Source: Ardenticatenaceae bacterium (GTDB lineage Bacteria; Chloroflexota; Anaerolineae; Promineifilales; Promineifilaceae). Taken from it: DNA of 64,000 nt. Every line of letters begins with the position of its first letter. The stretch's first letter is position 1. The notes under the pieces are model-generated. The model saw only the letters and a list, made by a program, of their open reading frames with translations, was not told where the DNA came from and ran no database searches. Location: NCBI GenBank assembly GCA_020634245.1, contig JACKCC010000018.1:62001-126000 (forward strand), in the 5' to 3' direction. Position numbers and translations under genes: made by a program. Below, one piece after another: positions 1-8,343 of this stretch.

Positions 1-432
1 CAGGGCTGCCTGGAAACGGTCGCCAGCAGCCGGGCCGTCCTTGAAGGCGCGGCGGCCATCATCCAATCGCAGCCAGATTCAATTCTGGCCCAATTGGCGA
101 CTAACGCCCCGGAATTGACGCTTGATTTGGTTTTGCAGGCATTTGCCGCAGGGGACACGGCCGTACAGTCACTCATCGCTGAGGTAGGTAAATATTTGGG
201 AACGGCCGTGGCCAATCTGGCCTCCATCCTCAACATCCAACATATGATTATTGGCGGGCAGGTAGCCCGTTTTGGCGAGCCGCTGCTGGCAGCCATCCGC
301 CACGAGGTCAACCAGCAAGTTTTGGGCCGCATTGCCGAAAATACCCACATCGAACTCAACAGTCTGGGCAGCGATATGGTCATCATGGGCGCAGCGGCCA
401 TGGTTTTATCACGAGAATTAGGTGTCGTGTAA
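1..432 (+). CDS. ROK family sugar kinase, C-terminal part
   Basis: The reading frame is open from base 1 and its true start lies left of the window; 143 residues remain. It begins inside the ROK zinc-binding motif (Gly-Cys-Leu-Glu followed by Val-Ala-Ser), where the Cys is one zinc ligand of the family's CxCGxxGCxE loop. The rest matches the ROK C-terminal lobe, including a helix-rich stretch and the segment near residue 83 (MIIGGQV). ROK proteins are cytosolic sugar kinases (glucose, ManNAc, GlcNAc) or sugar-responsive repressors. The N-terminus, which would show an HTH, is not visible, so kinase and regulator cannot be separated here. Its position ahead of amino-sugar genes favours a GlcNAc- or ManNAc-type kinase. 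Confidence 0.85.
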   Translation, partial: QGCLETVASSRAVLEGAAAIIQSQPDSILAQLATNAPELTLDLVLQAFAAGDTAVQSLIAEVGKYLGTAVANLASILNIQHMIIGGQVARFGEPLLAAIRHEVNQQVLGRIAENTHIELNSLGSDMVIMGAAAMVLSRELGVV

Positions 433-434
433 GG

Positions 435-505
435 AATGATAGATGATTTAAGATTGAAAATTAAAGAGATATCTTCAATCATGAATCATCTATCTTCAAT
501 CATTA
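435..505. repeat. Intergenic inverted-repeat hairpin
   Basis: AATGATAGATGATT (435-448) is complemented by AATCATCTATC near 484 and by a second short TTCAATCATT copy. A nested GATTGAA/TTCAATC pair lies inside. It fills the whole spacer between the two ROK genes, so it may form an mRNA hairpin. It has no strong T-run, so I do not call it a terminator. Confidence 0.5.
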
Positions 506-509
506 AATT

Positions 510-1916
510 ATGACGCAACAACAAAACTTACTTCAAATCGTCCCCAAACATGTTCCGCCGCTGGACCCTGGGTTCCGGCCGATGGTTTTGGGTAATCGTA
601 GTTATCGTCGGGCCGTGGCCCAGGCGGAGCAAACGGCCACCGTCACGATTGGCATCGAACGGAATGCCGGGCTGGTGCATCGAGCGGAGCTAGCAATCTT
701 CGCGCCGGGTTCAGGCCACGATGAAGAATCCTACACTTACGTGGAGCGGATGCTCAAGTTCTTGCTCTGGTCGCGCGGCGGGTGGAAGCTGTATCTGGCC
801 GGGCCAGACGCCATCACTAAACGGATTAAAGCCGCTTACCAACCGGGCGGGGCGCGGGCGTTTGATGCCGATTTGATGAGTCAGGCCTACGGCCGTTCCT
901 TCGAAGTCGTCATTTGTGAAGCCGGCCAAATCCCCGCCGCCCAAGAATCCGGCTCGGCGCTGGGCGGCCATTTGGAAGGCTGCCGGATTGGCTTTGATTT
1001 GGGGGCCAGCGATTACAAGTTAGCGGCCGTTGTCGACGGCGAACCTGTTTTCAGCACCGAAATCCCCTGGGATCCGACCGTGCAGGCCGATCCCAATTAC
1101 CACAAACAGCGCATCTGGGACGGCCTGAAGCTGGCCGCCGCCAAAATGCCCCGCCTCGATGCGATTGGCGGCAGTTCGGCCGGCATTTGGGTCGACAACC
1201 AGCCGATGGTCGCCTCCCTGTTCCGCACTGTTATTAAGGAAAATCCCGACCAGTTCAAGGATGTCATCCAGCCGATGTTCATCCAGTTTGGCCAGGAAAT
1301 GGGCGTGCCGCTGGAAGTGATCAACGATGGCGACGTGACGGCGCTGGCCGGAGCGCTGTCGTTGGAAACGCACGGCATGTTGGGCATCGCCATGGGGTCC
1401 AGCGAAGCGGTGGGCTTTTTGAGCAAGGAAGGCGTGATTATGGGCTGGCTCAACGAACTGGCCTTTGCCCCGGTGGATTACAACCCCGATGCGCCGCCCG
1501 ATGAATGGTCAGGCGACCGGGGCGTGGGCGCGCTGTATTTTTCGCAGCAGGCGGTCAACAAATTGGCTCCGGCAGCCGGTTACCAATTCCCGGCCAGCAT
1601 GGGGCTGCCCACTCGCCTGAAAGCGGTGCAAGCCGCCGCCGACATGGACGATGCAGCAACACTGCAAATTTTCGAGAGCATCGGCATTTACCTGGGCTAT
1701 GCCATCGCCAATTACGCCGATTTTTACGATTTTGACCATTTGCTGATTTTGGGCCGGGTGACTTCCGGGCACGGCGGTGAGCTTATTTTGGTGAAGGCCA
1801 ACGAGGTTTTGCAAGACGAATTACCCGAATTAGCAGCGCGGATTGAACTGCATGTTCCTGACGAAAAAAGCCGCCGTGTGGGGCAAGCGGTGGCAGCGGC
1901 GAGTTTGCCACGATAA
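510..1916 (+). CDS. ROK-like sugar kinase family protein with N-terminal extension
   Basis: A 468-residue protein. The actin-like phosphate-binding motif IGFDLGASDYKLAAVVDGE lies at about residues 160-178, preceded by an unusually long (about 155 residue) N-terminal region I do not recognise. A second ROK-type segment is seen around VINDGDVTAL (about residue 270), with the acidic residue expected for catalysis, and MGSSEAVGF follows. Ordinary ROK kinases are about 300 residues, so this is a long variant, and the canonical CxCGxxGC zinc motif is not obvious. It follows the first ROK gene by about 80 bases and is probably co-transcribed with the sugar locus. Phosphorylation of an imported sugar is an inference from family and context. 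Confidence 0.75.
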   Translation: MTQQQNLLQIVPKHVPPLDPGFRPMVLGNRSYRRAVAQAEQTATVTIGIERNAGLVHRAELAIFAPGSGHDEESYTYVERMLKFLLWSRGGWKLYLAGPDAITKRIKAAYQPGGARAFDADLMSQAYGRSFEVVICEAGQIPAAQESGSALGGHLEGCRIGFDLGASDYKLAAVVDGEPVFSTEIPWDPTVQADPNYHKQRIWDGLKLAAAKMPRLDAIGGSSAGIWVDNQPMVASLFRTVIKENPDQFKDVIQPMFIQFGQEMGVPLEVINDGDVTALAGALSLETHGMLGIAMGSSEAVGFLSKEGVIMGWLNELAFAPVDYNPDAPPDEWSGDRGVGALYFSQQAVNKLAPAAGYQFPASMGLPTRLKAVQAAADMDDAATLQIFESIGIYLGYAIANYADFYDFDHLLILGRVTSGHGGELILVKANEVLQDELPELAARIELHVPDEKSRRVGQAVAAASLPR

Positions 1917-1946
1917 GCGAATTGATTTTTTAAAATTGACATTGAT

Positions 1947-2774
1947 ATGTCTGAAATTAAAGACAACACCAACTTACAAAAACTAGAAAATGATGTTGAG
2001 TCCCTTTCTAAGTTAGGAGAATTACTTGACAGCCTAGGAATAGAATTCGACCATCAATTTTTAGCTACGTTGAGAACTGAGACATTCCAATTCGTTACTT
2101 TAGCTGATAAATTCAATGCGGCATTTTCTCAGCACGGTTGGATTGCAACCGAGGATATATCCACAAAATTGATGGAAAAAGCGTTAGAAATATTTCATTC
2201 AAGAGGATTAGTTGAATCAGAAAAATACTTGTGTGAATCATTTGACGATGACTATTTTGCACTTCACAGTCATCGGATGAAGGCACTGTGGGTGTGGAAA
2301 AATTCAGAAAGAGAAAATTTATTGCGATTAGCCTTTGAGGATCACAAAAATCAACGATACCACGCAAGCACTCCCGTTGTATTAGCACAAATTGATGGGT
2401 TAGCATTCGACATAAATAAGAACACCTTTTTTAATCACAAGAAAAGCAGTTTGATTTTAGAAAATAGTGTAGCAGCACACGAAACTGGCCTGAATACACT
2501 TTCAAAAATATCTGGAAAGCCACGAACAAAAACTCAATCAAATCCGATTCGTTTTCCTTACCGCCATGGTATTCTTCATGGTAGAGATTTAGCTTATGCA
2601 AATAGGGCTGTTTCAACCAAATCTTTTTTTGCATTGTTTGCAATGAGGCCCTGGGCATTGAGATGTCAGCAAAGTGAATTAAGTCGACAACAAGGATTAG
2701 ATTATGAAGAGATTCCTGGATTTACACCGGGAGACTTGTTGCAATCTATTATTCAAGAAATGTTAAAGTCATAA
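1947..2774 (+). CDS. Uncharacterised HEPN-like protein
   Basis: A 275-residue soluble protein with no signal peptide. Base composition is clearly more AT-rich than the GC-rich neighbours, and the gene contains no copy of the ACGGCCGT palindrome common elsewhere. The only motif I can tie to a known fold is near the C-terminus, about residues 207-212, in the context FPYRHGILHGRD. This fits the R-x4-6-H signature of HEPN ribonuclease-like domains, where Arg and His are catalytic, and the ILHG context is common in HEPN proteins of defence systems. The upstream region is helical and unrecognised. It interrupts the sugar locus and looks horizontally acquired. Assignment to HEPN rests on one motif, so function is open. 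Confidence 0.5.
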   Translation: MSEIKDNTNLQKLENDVESLSKLGELLDSLGIEFDHQFLATLRTETFQFVTLADKFNAAFSQHGWIATEDISTKLMEKALEIFHSRGLVESEKYLCESFDDDYFALHSHRMKALWVWKNSERENLLRLAFEDHKNQRYHASTPVVLAQIDGLAFDINKNTFFNHKKSSLILENSVAAHETGLNTLSKISGKPRTKTQSNPIRFPYRHGILHGRDLAYANRAVSTKSFFALFAMRPWALRCQQSELSRQQGLDYEEIPGFTPGDLLQSIIQEMLKS

Positions 2775-2828
2775 TACGTTAACGGAACAGCGGCTGACCT
2801 CCCAACCGCACCATTTTTACGGAGAAAA

Positions 2829-3692
2829 ATGAGTTTGAAATTACACAATTCAACGACCGTTACCTTCATCCCCGACGGCACAGAAACTGAAACCGCACTG
2901 GCCCGCACCACCCACCTCGGCATCGGCGCGCACCAGGACGACCTGGAAATCATGGCCTACCACGGCATTCTGGCCTGTTTTGACAGCCCGGACAAGTGGT
3001 TTAGCGGCGTGACCTGCACCAATGGATCCGGCTCGGCGCGCATCGGGCCGTATGCCGATTACACCGACGAAGCGATGATGGCCGTCCGCCGCGAAGAGCA
3101 GCGGCAGGCGGCGATTTTGGGGCGGTATGGAGCGATGATTCAGTTGGATCATCCCAGTTCAGTGGTCAAGAACCCGGCCAATCCGGCGCTGCAAAATGAT
3201 TTGGTGCAAATTCTGCGGGCCACAAAGCCGGATGTCGTTTACACCCACAATCCGGCCGACAAACATGCCACGCACATCGGCATCGTCATCCCCACCCTGC
3301 TGGCACTGCGCCAACTGCCGGTGGGGGAACGGCCGTCACACGTCTATGGCTGTGAAGTATGGCGCGATCTGGACTGGCTGCCCGACGAGGACAAGGTCGC
3401 CCTGGACGTCAGCGGGCGGGAAAACATGGCCGCCGCGCTGGTGGGCCTGTTTGATTCACAAATTGCCGGCGGCAAGCGCTATGACCTGGCTACCATCGGC
3501 CGCCGTCACGCCAACGCCACCTATTTTGGCTCCCATGCGGTCGATGAGGCGACCCAATTGACGTTTGCACTGGATTTGACGCCGCTGGTACAGGATGAGT
3601 CGTTGGACATCGTGGCCTACGTACTGGATTTTATCGACAAATTCCGCGAGGATGTGCGGGCAAATTTGAGCCGGCAGTTGGGAAGAGAATAA
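2829..3692 (+). CDS. PIG-L (LmbE) family N-acetyl-sugar deacetylase
   Basis: A 287-residue protein with the family zinc motif AHQDD at residues 34-38 (consensus AHPDD) and the distal ligand region THNPADKHATH near residues 140-150, whose His completes the metal site. PIG-L enzymes hydrolyse the N-acetyl group of GlcNAc-containing compounds (GlcNAc-inositol, bacillithiol and mycothiol precursors, chitobiose). Here it sits directly before a beta-N-acetylhexosaminidase and a sugar importer, and no NagA gene is visible, so it may provide the deacetylation step of GlcNAc catabolism. The start has a GGAG-type ribosome site (ACGGAGAAAAATG). The substrate is inferred from context only. Confidence 0.85.
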   Translation: MSLKLHNSTTVTFIPDGTETETALARTTHLGIGAHQDDLEIMAYHGILACFDSPDKWFSGVTCTNGSGSARIGPYADYTDEAMMAVRREEQRQAAILGRYGAMIQLDHPSSVVKNPANPALQNDLVQILRATKPDVVYTHNPADKHATHIGIVIPTLLALRQLPVGERPSHVYGCEVWRDLDWLPDEDKVALDVSGRENMAAALVGLFDSQIAGGKRYDLATIGRRHANATYFGSHAVDEATQLTFALDLTPLVQDESLDIVAYVLDFIDKFREDVRANLSRQLGRE

Positions 3693-3727
3693 ACCGCAGA
3701 GACGCAGAGGACGCGGAGTTTTTTAGT

Positions 3728-5341
3728 ATGAGTGTGAAAGAGTTGTTGGGTTACAAGTTGATGCTGGCGTTTGAGGGAACAACGCCGCCGCCGCGTATTT
3801 TGGACTGGCTGGCGGAGCGGCCGGTCGGTGGTTTCACACTGTTTCGTCCTCTGAACGTGGCCAGTCCGGGACAGGTGCGGGAATTGACGGAACGATTGCA
3901 AACGGCCGTTTCCCCCCAGTTCCAATCCCCCCTCCTCATCGCCGCCGACCAGGAAGGCGGCCAATTGATGGCCCTGGGCGCGGAGCTGACCCAATTCCCC
4001 GGCAATATGGCCCTGGCCGCCGCCCGCGATCCGGAACTGACGCGGCGTGTCGGGCAGGCCATCGGCACAGAAATGGCCGCGCTGGGCGTCAACCTCAACT
4101 ACGCCCCCAACTGCGACATCAACACCAATCCGGGCAATCCGGCGGCGGGCATCCGCACGTTTGGCGATGATCCGGCGCTGGCGGCGCAAATGGCCGGGGC
4201 CATGGTGGATGGTCTGCAATCGGCCGGTGTGGCAGCCACGATGAAACATTTCCCCGGCAAAGGCGGCGCTCAGGTTGATTCTCACTTCGCCATGCCCCTG
4301 ATTGACCACAGCCGGGAGCGATTAGAGCAGATGGAGTTACGGCCGTTCCGCGCCGCCATCGAATCCGGGGTCAAACTGGCCATGACCGGCCACTTCGCCA
4401 TCCCGTCGTTGACCGAACACCCCGATTTACCGGCGACCCTCTCCCGCGCCGTCATGCATGATTTGGTGCGGCAGGAGTTGGGCTTCGACGGCGTGACCAT
4501 CACCGATGCGCTGGACATGGGCGCGCTGACCCAGGGCGCAGGGCAAATCATCGACATCATAGCCGCCACCCGTGCCGAAGTCGATTTGCTGCTGACGACC
4601 AACCAGCCGGAAGTGCAGGAGCGACTTTATCACGGCTTGCAGTTAGCCTATTCGCGCGGCCTAGTCGAAAAATGGCACATCGAAAACTCGGTCAACCGCA
4701 TCTTTGCCCTGAAACAATGGGTCAGCCAACAAACTTGGCCGGACATTTCGGTGATCGGCTGCGCTGAACATCGCGAATTAGAAGCAGAAGCGGCCCGCCG
4801 TTCGATTACGCTGGTGCGCAACGACGCCGGTTTGCTGCCGCTGCGATTGGCCAGCGACGCCAAAATCGCCGTCATCATGCCCCAGCCCCAGGATTTGACT
4901 CCGGCCGACACCTCGTCCTACGTCAAACCGGGATTGGCAACGGCCGTACGCCAGCACCACGCTCATGTCGATGAATTCATCACGACTCATCCACCGACAG
5001 AATCCGAGATCACCGCCCTGCGCCGAAAGGCCGTCGGCTACGATTTGCTCATCATCGGCACCATCAGTGCTAGCATGCAGCCGGAACAGACGGCGCTGGT
5101 TAATGAACTGCTGGCGCTCAACGTTCCCACGGTGACCATTGCCCTGCGCACGCCTTATGATTTAACCGTTTATCCTGAAGCAAAAACCCATCTGTGTACT
5201 TACAGCATTCATGAACCGTCGATGGCCGCGGTAACGGCCGTGCTCTGGGGCAAAACACCAGCTACCGGCAAACTCCCTGTCACCATCCCCGGTTTATACG
5301 CTTTTGGCCATGGATTGAATCTTAACCCTGAATCAAATTAA
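3728..5341 (+). CDS. nagZ: Glycoside hydrolase family 3 beta-N-acetylhexosaminidase
   Basis: A 537-residue GH3 protein. The NagZ signature KHFPGKGGAQVDSH lies at about residues 173-186; its Asp/His pair is the general acid/base loop typical of NagZ-type enzymes. The nucleophile region is TDALDMGAL near residue 260. Residues after about 340 form the extra C-terminal alpha/beta domain found in the longer Gram-positive-type NagZ proteins. No signal peptide is seen, which suggests action in the cytosol. It would remove terminal GlcNAc from imported chito-oligosaccharides or muropeptide sugars. The one departure is Lys instead of His in the usual PGHG motif. It ends just before the solute-binding gene of the importer. 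Confidence 0.85.
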   Translation: MSVKELLGYKLMLAFEGTTPPPRILDWLAERPVGGFTLFRPLNVASPGQVRELTERLQTAVSPQFQSPLLIAADQEGGQLMALGAELTQFPGNMALAAARDPELTRRVGQAIGTEMAALGVNLNYAPNCDINTNPGNPAAGIRTFGDDPALAAQMAGAMVDGLQSAGVAATMKHFPGKGGAQVDSHFAMPLIDHSRERLEQMELRPFRAAIESGVKLAMTGHFAIPSLTEHPDLPATLSRAVMHDLVRQELGFDGVTITDALDMGALTQGAGQIIDIIAATRAEVDLLLTTNQPEVQERLYHGLQLAYSRGLVEKWHIENSVNRIFALKQWVSQQTWPDISVIGCAEHRELEAEAARRSITLVRNDAGLLPLRLASDAKIAVIMPQPQDLTPADTSSYVKPGLATAVRQHHAHVDEFITTHPPTESEITALRRKAVGYDLLIIGTISASMQPEQTALVNELLALNVPTVTIALRTPYDLTVYPEAKTHLCTYSIHEPSMAAVTAVLWGKTPATGKLPVTIPGLYAFGHGLNLNPESN

Positions 5342-5497
5342 CAGAAGGAGGTGATACACCACAAAAATCAAAATAAAACAGAACCCACGTCGAGGAAAAG
5401 TATTGTCAACGGGTGTAATCATAATCAGCACCCCCATCCTGCAAGAACCCACAAGTGATTCGCGCAGAACACAAAATCTCGAAGGAGAAGAGAACAA

Positions 5498-8128
5498 ATG
5501 TTACGCAAATTACCAATTTTTTTAATGATTCTGCTGGCCCTGCTGCTGGTAGCCTGTGGCGGCGGTGATACCACCGACACAACAGATACGGCCGATACAA
5601 CCACAACTGAAACAACAACCGAAGAAACAACAACTGAAACCGGCGGCGAAGCCGCTGCCGGCGAAAAAGTCACCCTCACCATCGAAAGCTGGCGTAATGA
5701 CGACCTGTCCATCTGGCAGGACATCATCATTCCCGCTTTCAATGAACAATATCCCGACATCGAAGTCATTTTCGCCCCTGCTGCCCCGGCCGAATACAAC
5801 GGCGTCTTGAACACCAAACTGGAAGGCGGTACGGCTGGCGATCTCATCACCTGCCGTCCCTTCGATGCTTCTCTGGCCTTGTTTGATGCCGGTTACCTGG
5901 CCTCGCTCAACGACCTGGAAGGCATGAGCAACTTCGGTTCCGTCGCCAAGAGCGCCTGGATCACCGATGATGGCTCCGACGTCTTCTGCGTCCCAATGGC
6001 CTCCGTCATCCATGGCTTCATCTACAACAAAGCCATCTTCGACGAAGTCGGTGTCAGCGAGCCGCAAACGGTTGATGAATTCTTTGCCACTCTGGATGCC
6101 ATCAAAGCCGCCGGTTACACCGGCCTGGACATGGGCACGGCCGATCAATGGGAAGCTGCCACCATGGGCTTCCAGAATATCGGCCCCAACTACTGGAAAG
6201 GCGAAGAAGGCCGCCTGGCTTTGATTAATGGCGAAGCCCTGTTGACCGATCCCGAATACGTAGCCGTCTTTGAGCAGTTGGCGCGTTGGGCCGATTACAT
6301 GCCCAGCGGTTTCCAGGCCCAAACCTATCCTGATTCACAAAATCTGTTCACTCTGGGACAAGCGGCCATTTATCCGGCCGGTTCCTGGGACATTTCCCTG
6401 TTCAACCAGCAGGCTGATTTCGAGATGGGCGCCTTCAAACCCCCGGTCGTCAATGCCGGTGACACCTGCTACATCAGCGACCACACCGACATCGCCCTGG
6501 GCATGAATGCCAGCACCCCCCACCCCGAAGAAGCCAAAATCTTCCTCAACTGGGTGGCCTCCTCTGAATTTGCCGGCCTGTACAGCAATGCGCTGCCCGG
6601 CTTCTTCTCGCTGGCCAACGTGGATGTTTCCCTTGACGATCCGCTGGCCCAAGAATTTGTCAACTGGCGCGGCGAATGTGAATCGACCATCCGCAACTCC
6701 TACCAGATTCTCTCCCGCGGCGAGCCGAACCTGGAAAATGAACTGTGGCGCACCAGTGCCCAGGTCATCAATGGCGACATCACCCCCGTCGAAGCGACTC
6801 AACAGCTGCAAGAGGGATTGGAATCCTGGTATGCCCCTAGTGCTGAAGCCGGTGCCGTGGCGGAAACGGCCGTTGGCGAAGACATGGCCGAAGGCAGCTA
6901 CCTGGAACGCGCCATGGCCGGTGAATTCGCCGGAACCATCGTCACCGTTCTGGGCACAATGGTTGCCGAAGAACAGCTTAAATTCGAAGCTGCCTTCGCC
7001 CCCTTTGAAGAAGCCACCGGTATCGACGTCCAATACGCGGGCGATAAAGATTTCGAGACCTCCATCAACGTCCGCGTTGACGCCGACGACGCCCCCGACA
7101 TCGCCGACATGCCTCAGCCAGGCATGCTGGCCAATCTGGTCCGCACCGGCAAGGTCGTTGACGTCAGCACCTTCTTGGACATGGGCAAACTGCAAGAAAA
7201 CTACAACCAAAGCTGGCTGGACATGGCCACCATGGAAGGCCCCGACGGCCCCATCATGGCTGGCGTTTGGCACCGCGTTTCCGCCAAGAGCATGGTCTGG
7301 TATCCTAAAGCTAAATTCGATGCCGCCGGCTACGAAGTGCCCCAAACCTGGGGCGAAATGGTTGAACTAACCCAGACCATCGCCGATGATGGCGACACCG
7401 CCTGGTGCATCGGCATCGAAAGCGGTGCCGCTACCGGCTGGGTTGCCACCGACTGGATGGAAAACATCATGCTGCGCACCACCTCGCTTGAAAACTACGA
7501 CAAATGGGTCGTTGGCGAGCTGCCTTTTGCTTCACCCGAAGTAAAACATGCAGCTGAAGTGATGTCTCAAATCTGGCTGAACGACGCCTACGTCTACGGT
7601 GGCGTAGATTCCATCGTTTCCACCTTCATTGGCGATTCCCCGGTCCCCATGTTCCAAGATCCGCCCAAGTGTTGGTTCCATGTACAGGCCAGCTGGATCA
7701 CCGGCTTCTTCGGTGATGGGCTGGAATCCGGCGTTGATTACGACTTCTTCTACCTACCGCCCATTGATGAAGCCTACGGTAAACCAGTTCTCGTCGGTGG
7801 CGATATCATGGCCATGTACAACGACCGGCCGGAAGTCCGCGCTTTGATGGAGTTCTTCTCCACCGGTGCTGGCGTGGAACAATGGGTCAAACTGGGTGGC
7901 GCTATCTCGCCGCACTATGACTCTAGTCTGGACTGGTACACCACCGACGTTGACCGCAAAGTGGCTGAACTGATTCTGAATGCCACGAGCGTCCGCTTCG
8001 ATGCGTCTGACCTGATGCCCGGCGAAGTGGGAGCCGGTTCCTTCTGGAAAGGCATGTCCGATTACGTCAGTGGTGCCGTTGATCTAGACACGGCTCTGGC
8101 CGAAATTGACGCTGCCTGGCCTAGATAA
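5498..8128 (+). CDS. Double-domain family 1 sugar-binding lipoprotein (tandem solute-binding protein)
   Basis: An 876-residue protein about twice the usual length. It has a lipoprotein signal with lipobox LVAC (lipidated Cys20), then a Gly/Asp/Thr/Glu-rich linker to about residue 55. Two complete family-1 solute-binding modules follow. The first covers about residues 57-450. The second covers about 470-876, beginning at EFAGTIVTVLGTM, and resembles alpha-glucoside-type binding proteins of Chloroflexi. The two modules are diverged rather than recent copies. It starts after a strong ribosome site (GAAGGAGAAGAG). The downstream permeases show that it feeds a CUT1 sugar importer. Why one chain carries two binding domains is unknown; they may deliver two different sugars or raise capture efficiency. 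I see no frameshift or stop between them. Confidence 0.9.
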   Translation: MLRKLPIFLMILLALLLVACGGGDTTDTTDTADTTTTETTTEETTTETGGEAAAGEKVTLTIESWRNDDLSIWQDIIIPAFNEQYPDIEVIFAPAAPAEYNGVLNTKLEGGTAGDLITCRPFDASLALFDAGYLASLNDLEGMSNFGSVAKSAWITDDGSDVFCVPMASVIHGFIYNKAIFDEVGVSEPQTVDEFFATLDAIKAAGYTGLDMGTADQWEAATMGFQNIGPNYWKGEEGRLALINGEALLTDPEYVAVFEQLARWADYMPSGFQAQTYPDSQNLFTLGQAAIYPAGSWDISLFNQQADFEMGAFKPPVVNAGDTCYISDHTDIALGMNASTPHPEEAKIFLNWVASSEFAGLYSNALPGFFSLANVDVSLDDPLAQEFVNWRGECESTIRNSYQILSRGEPNLENELWRTSAQVINGDITPVEATQQLQEGLESWYAPSAEAGAVAETAVGEDMAEGSYLERAMAGEFAGTIVTVLGTMVAEEQLKFEAAFAPFEEATGIDVQYAGDKDFETSINVRVDADDAPDIADMPQPGMLANLVRTGKVVDVSTFLDMGKLQENYNQSWLDMATMEGPDGPIMAGVWHRVSAKSMVWYPKAKFDAAGYEVPQTWGEMVELTQTIADDGDTAWCIGIESGAATGWVATDWMENIMLRTTSLENYDKWVVGELPFASPEVKHAAEVMSQIWLNDAYVYGGVDSIVSTFIGDSPVPMFQDPPKCWFHVQASWITGFFGDGLESGVDYDFFYLPPIDEAYGKPVLVGGDIMAMYNDRPEVRALMEFFSTGAGVEQWVKLGGAISPHYDSSLDWYTTDVDRKVAELILNATSVRFDASDLMPGEVGAGSFWKGMSDYVSGAVDLDTALAEIDAAWPR

Positions 8129-8143
8129 ACTCTTATCAATTTC

Positions 8144-8312
8144 AAACCTGACAGGTTTTTAAAAGGTGTTTTGCCTGGCTGAATGTCTTAGGAAAACCTA
8201 CCAGGTTTCAACAAGTTGGGTGGCTGTTACGACTATGTGACAGTCACCCAACTTGTTATAATTGGAAGGAGCGCGGGCAGCTTGCCCGCCTAAACAAACG
8301 GGCAAGCTGCCC
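8144..8312. repeat. Three consecutive hairpins between binding-protein and permease genes
   Basis: Hairpin 1 is AAACCTG-A-CAGGTTT at about 8144-8158. Hairpin 2 has perfect 13-base arms, 8210-8222 and 8245-8257 (AACAAGTTGGGTG). Hairpin 3 has perfect 14-base arms, 8275-8288 and 8299-8312 (GGGCAGCTTGCCCG). Such elements between a binding-protein gene and its permease genes protect the upstream mRNA in the malE-malF case. A role in higher expression of the binding protein is inferred here. Confidence 0.7.
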
Positions 8313-8343
8313 GTGCCCCCCAAAATGCATCAGGAGGCAGGGA

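Noticed and set aside
1097..1453. Minus-strand frame inside the ROK-like gene, and similar long antisense frames in GC-rich genes
   Set aside because: These are codon-bias shadows of the true genes. They have no family motifs and no ribosome sites.
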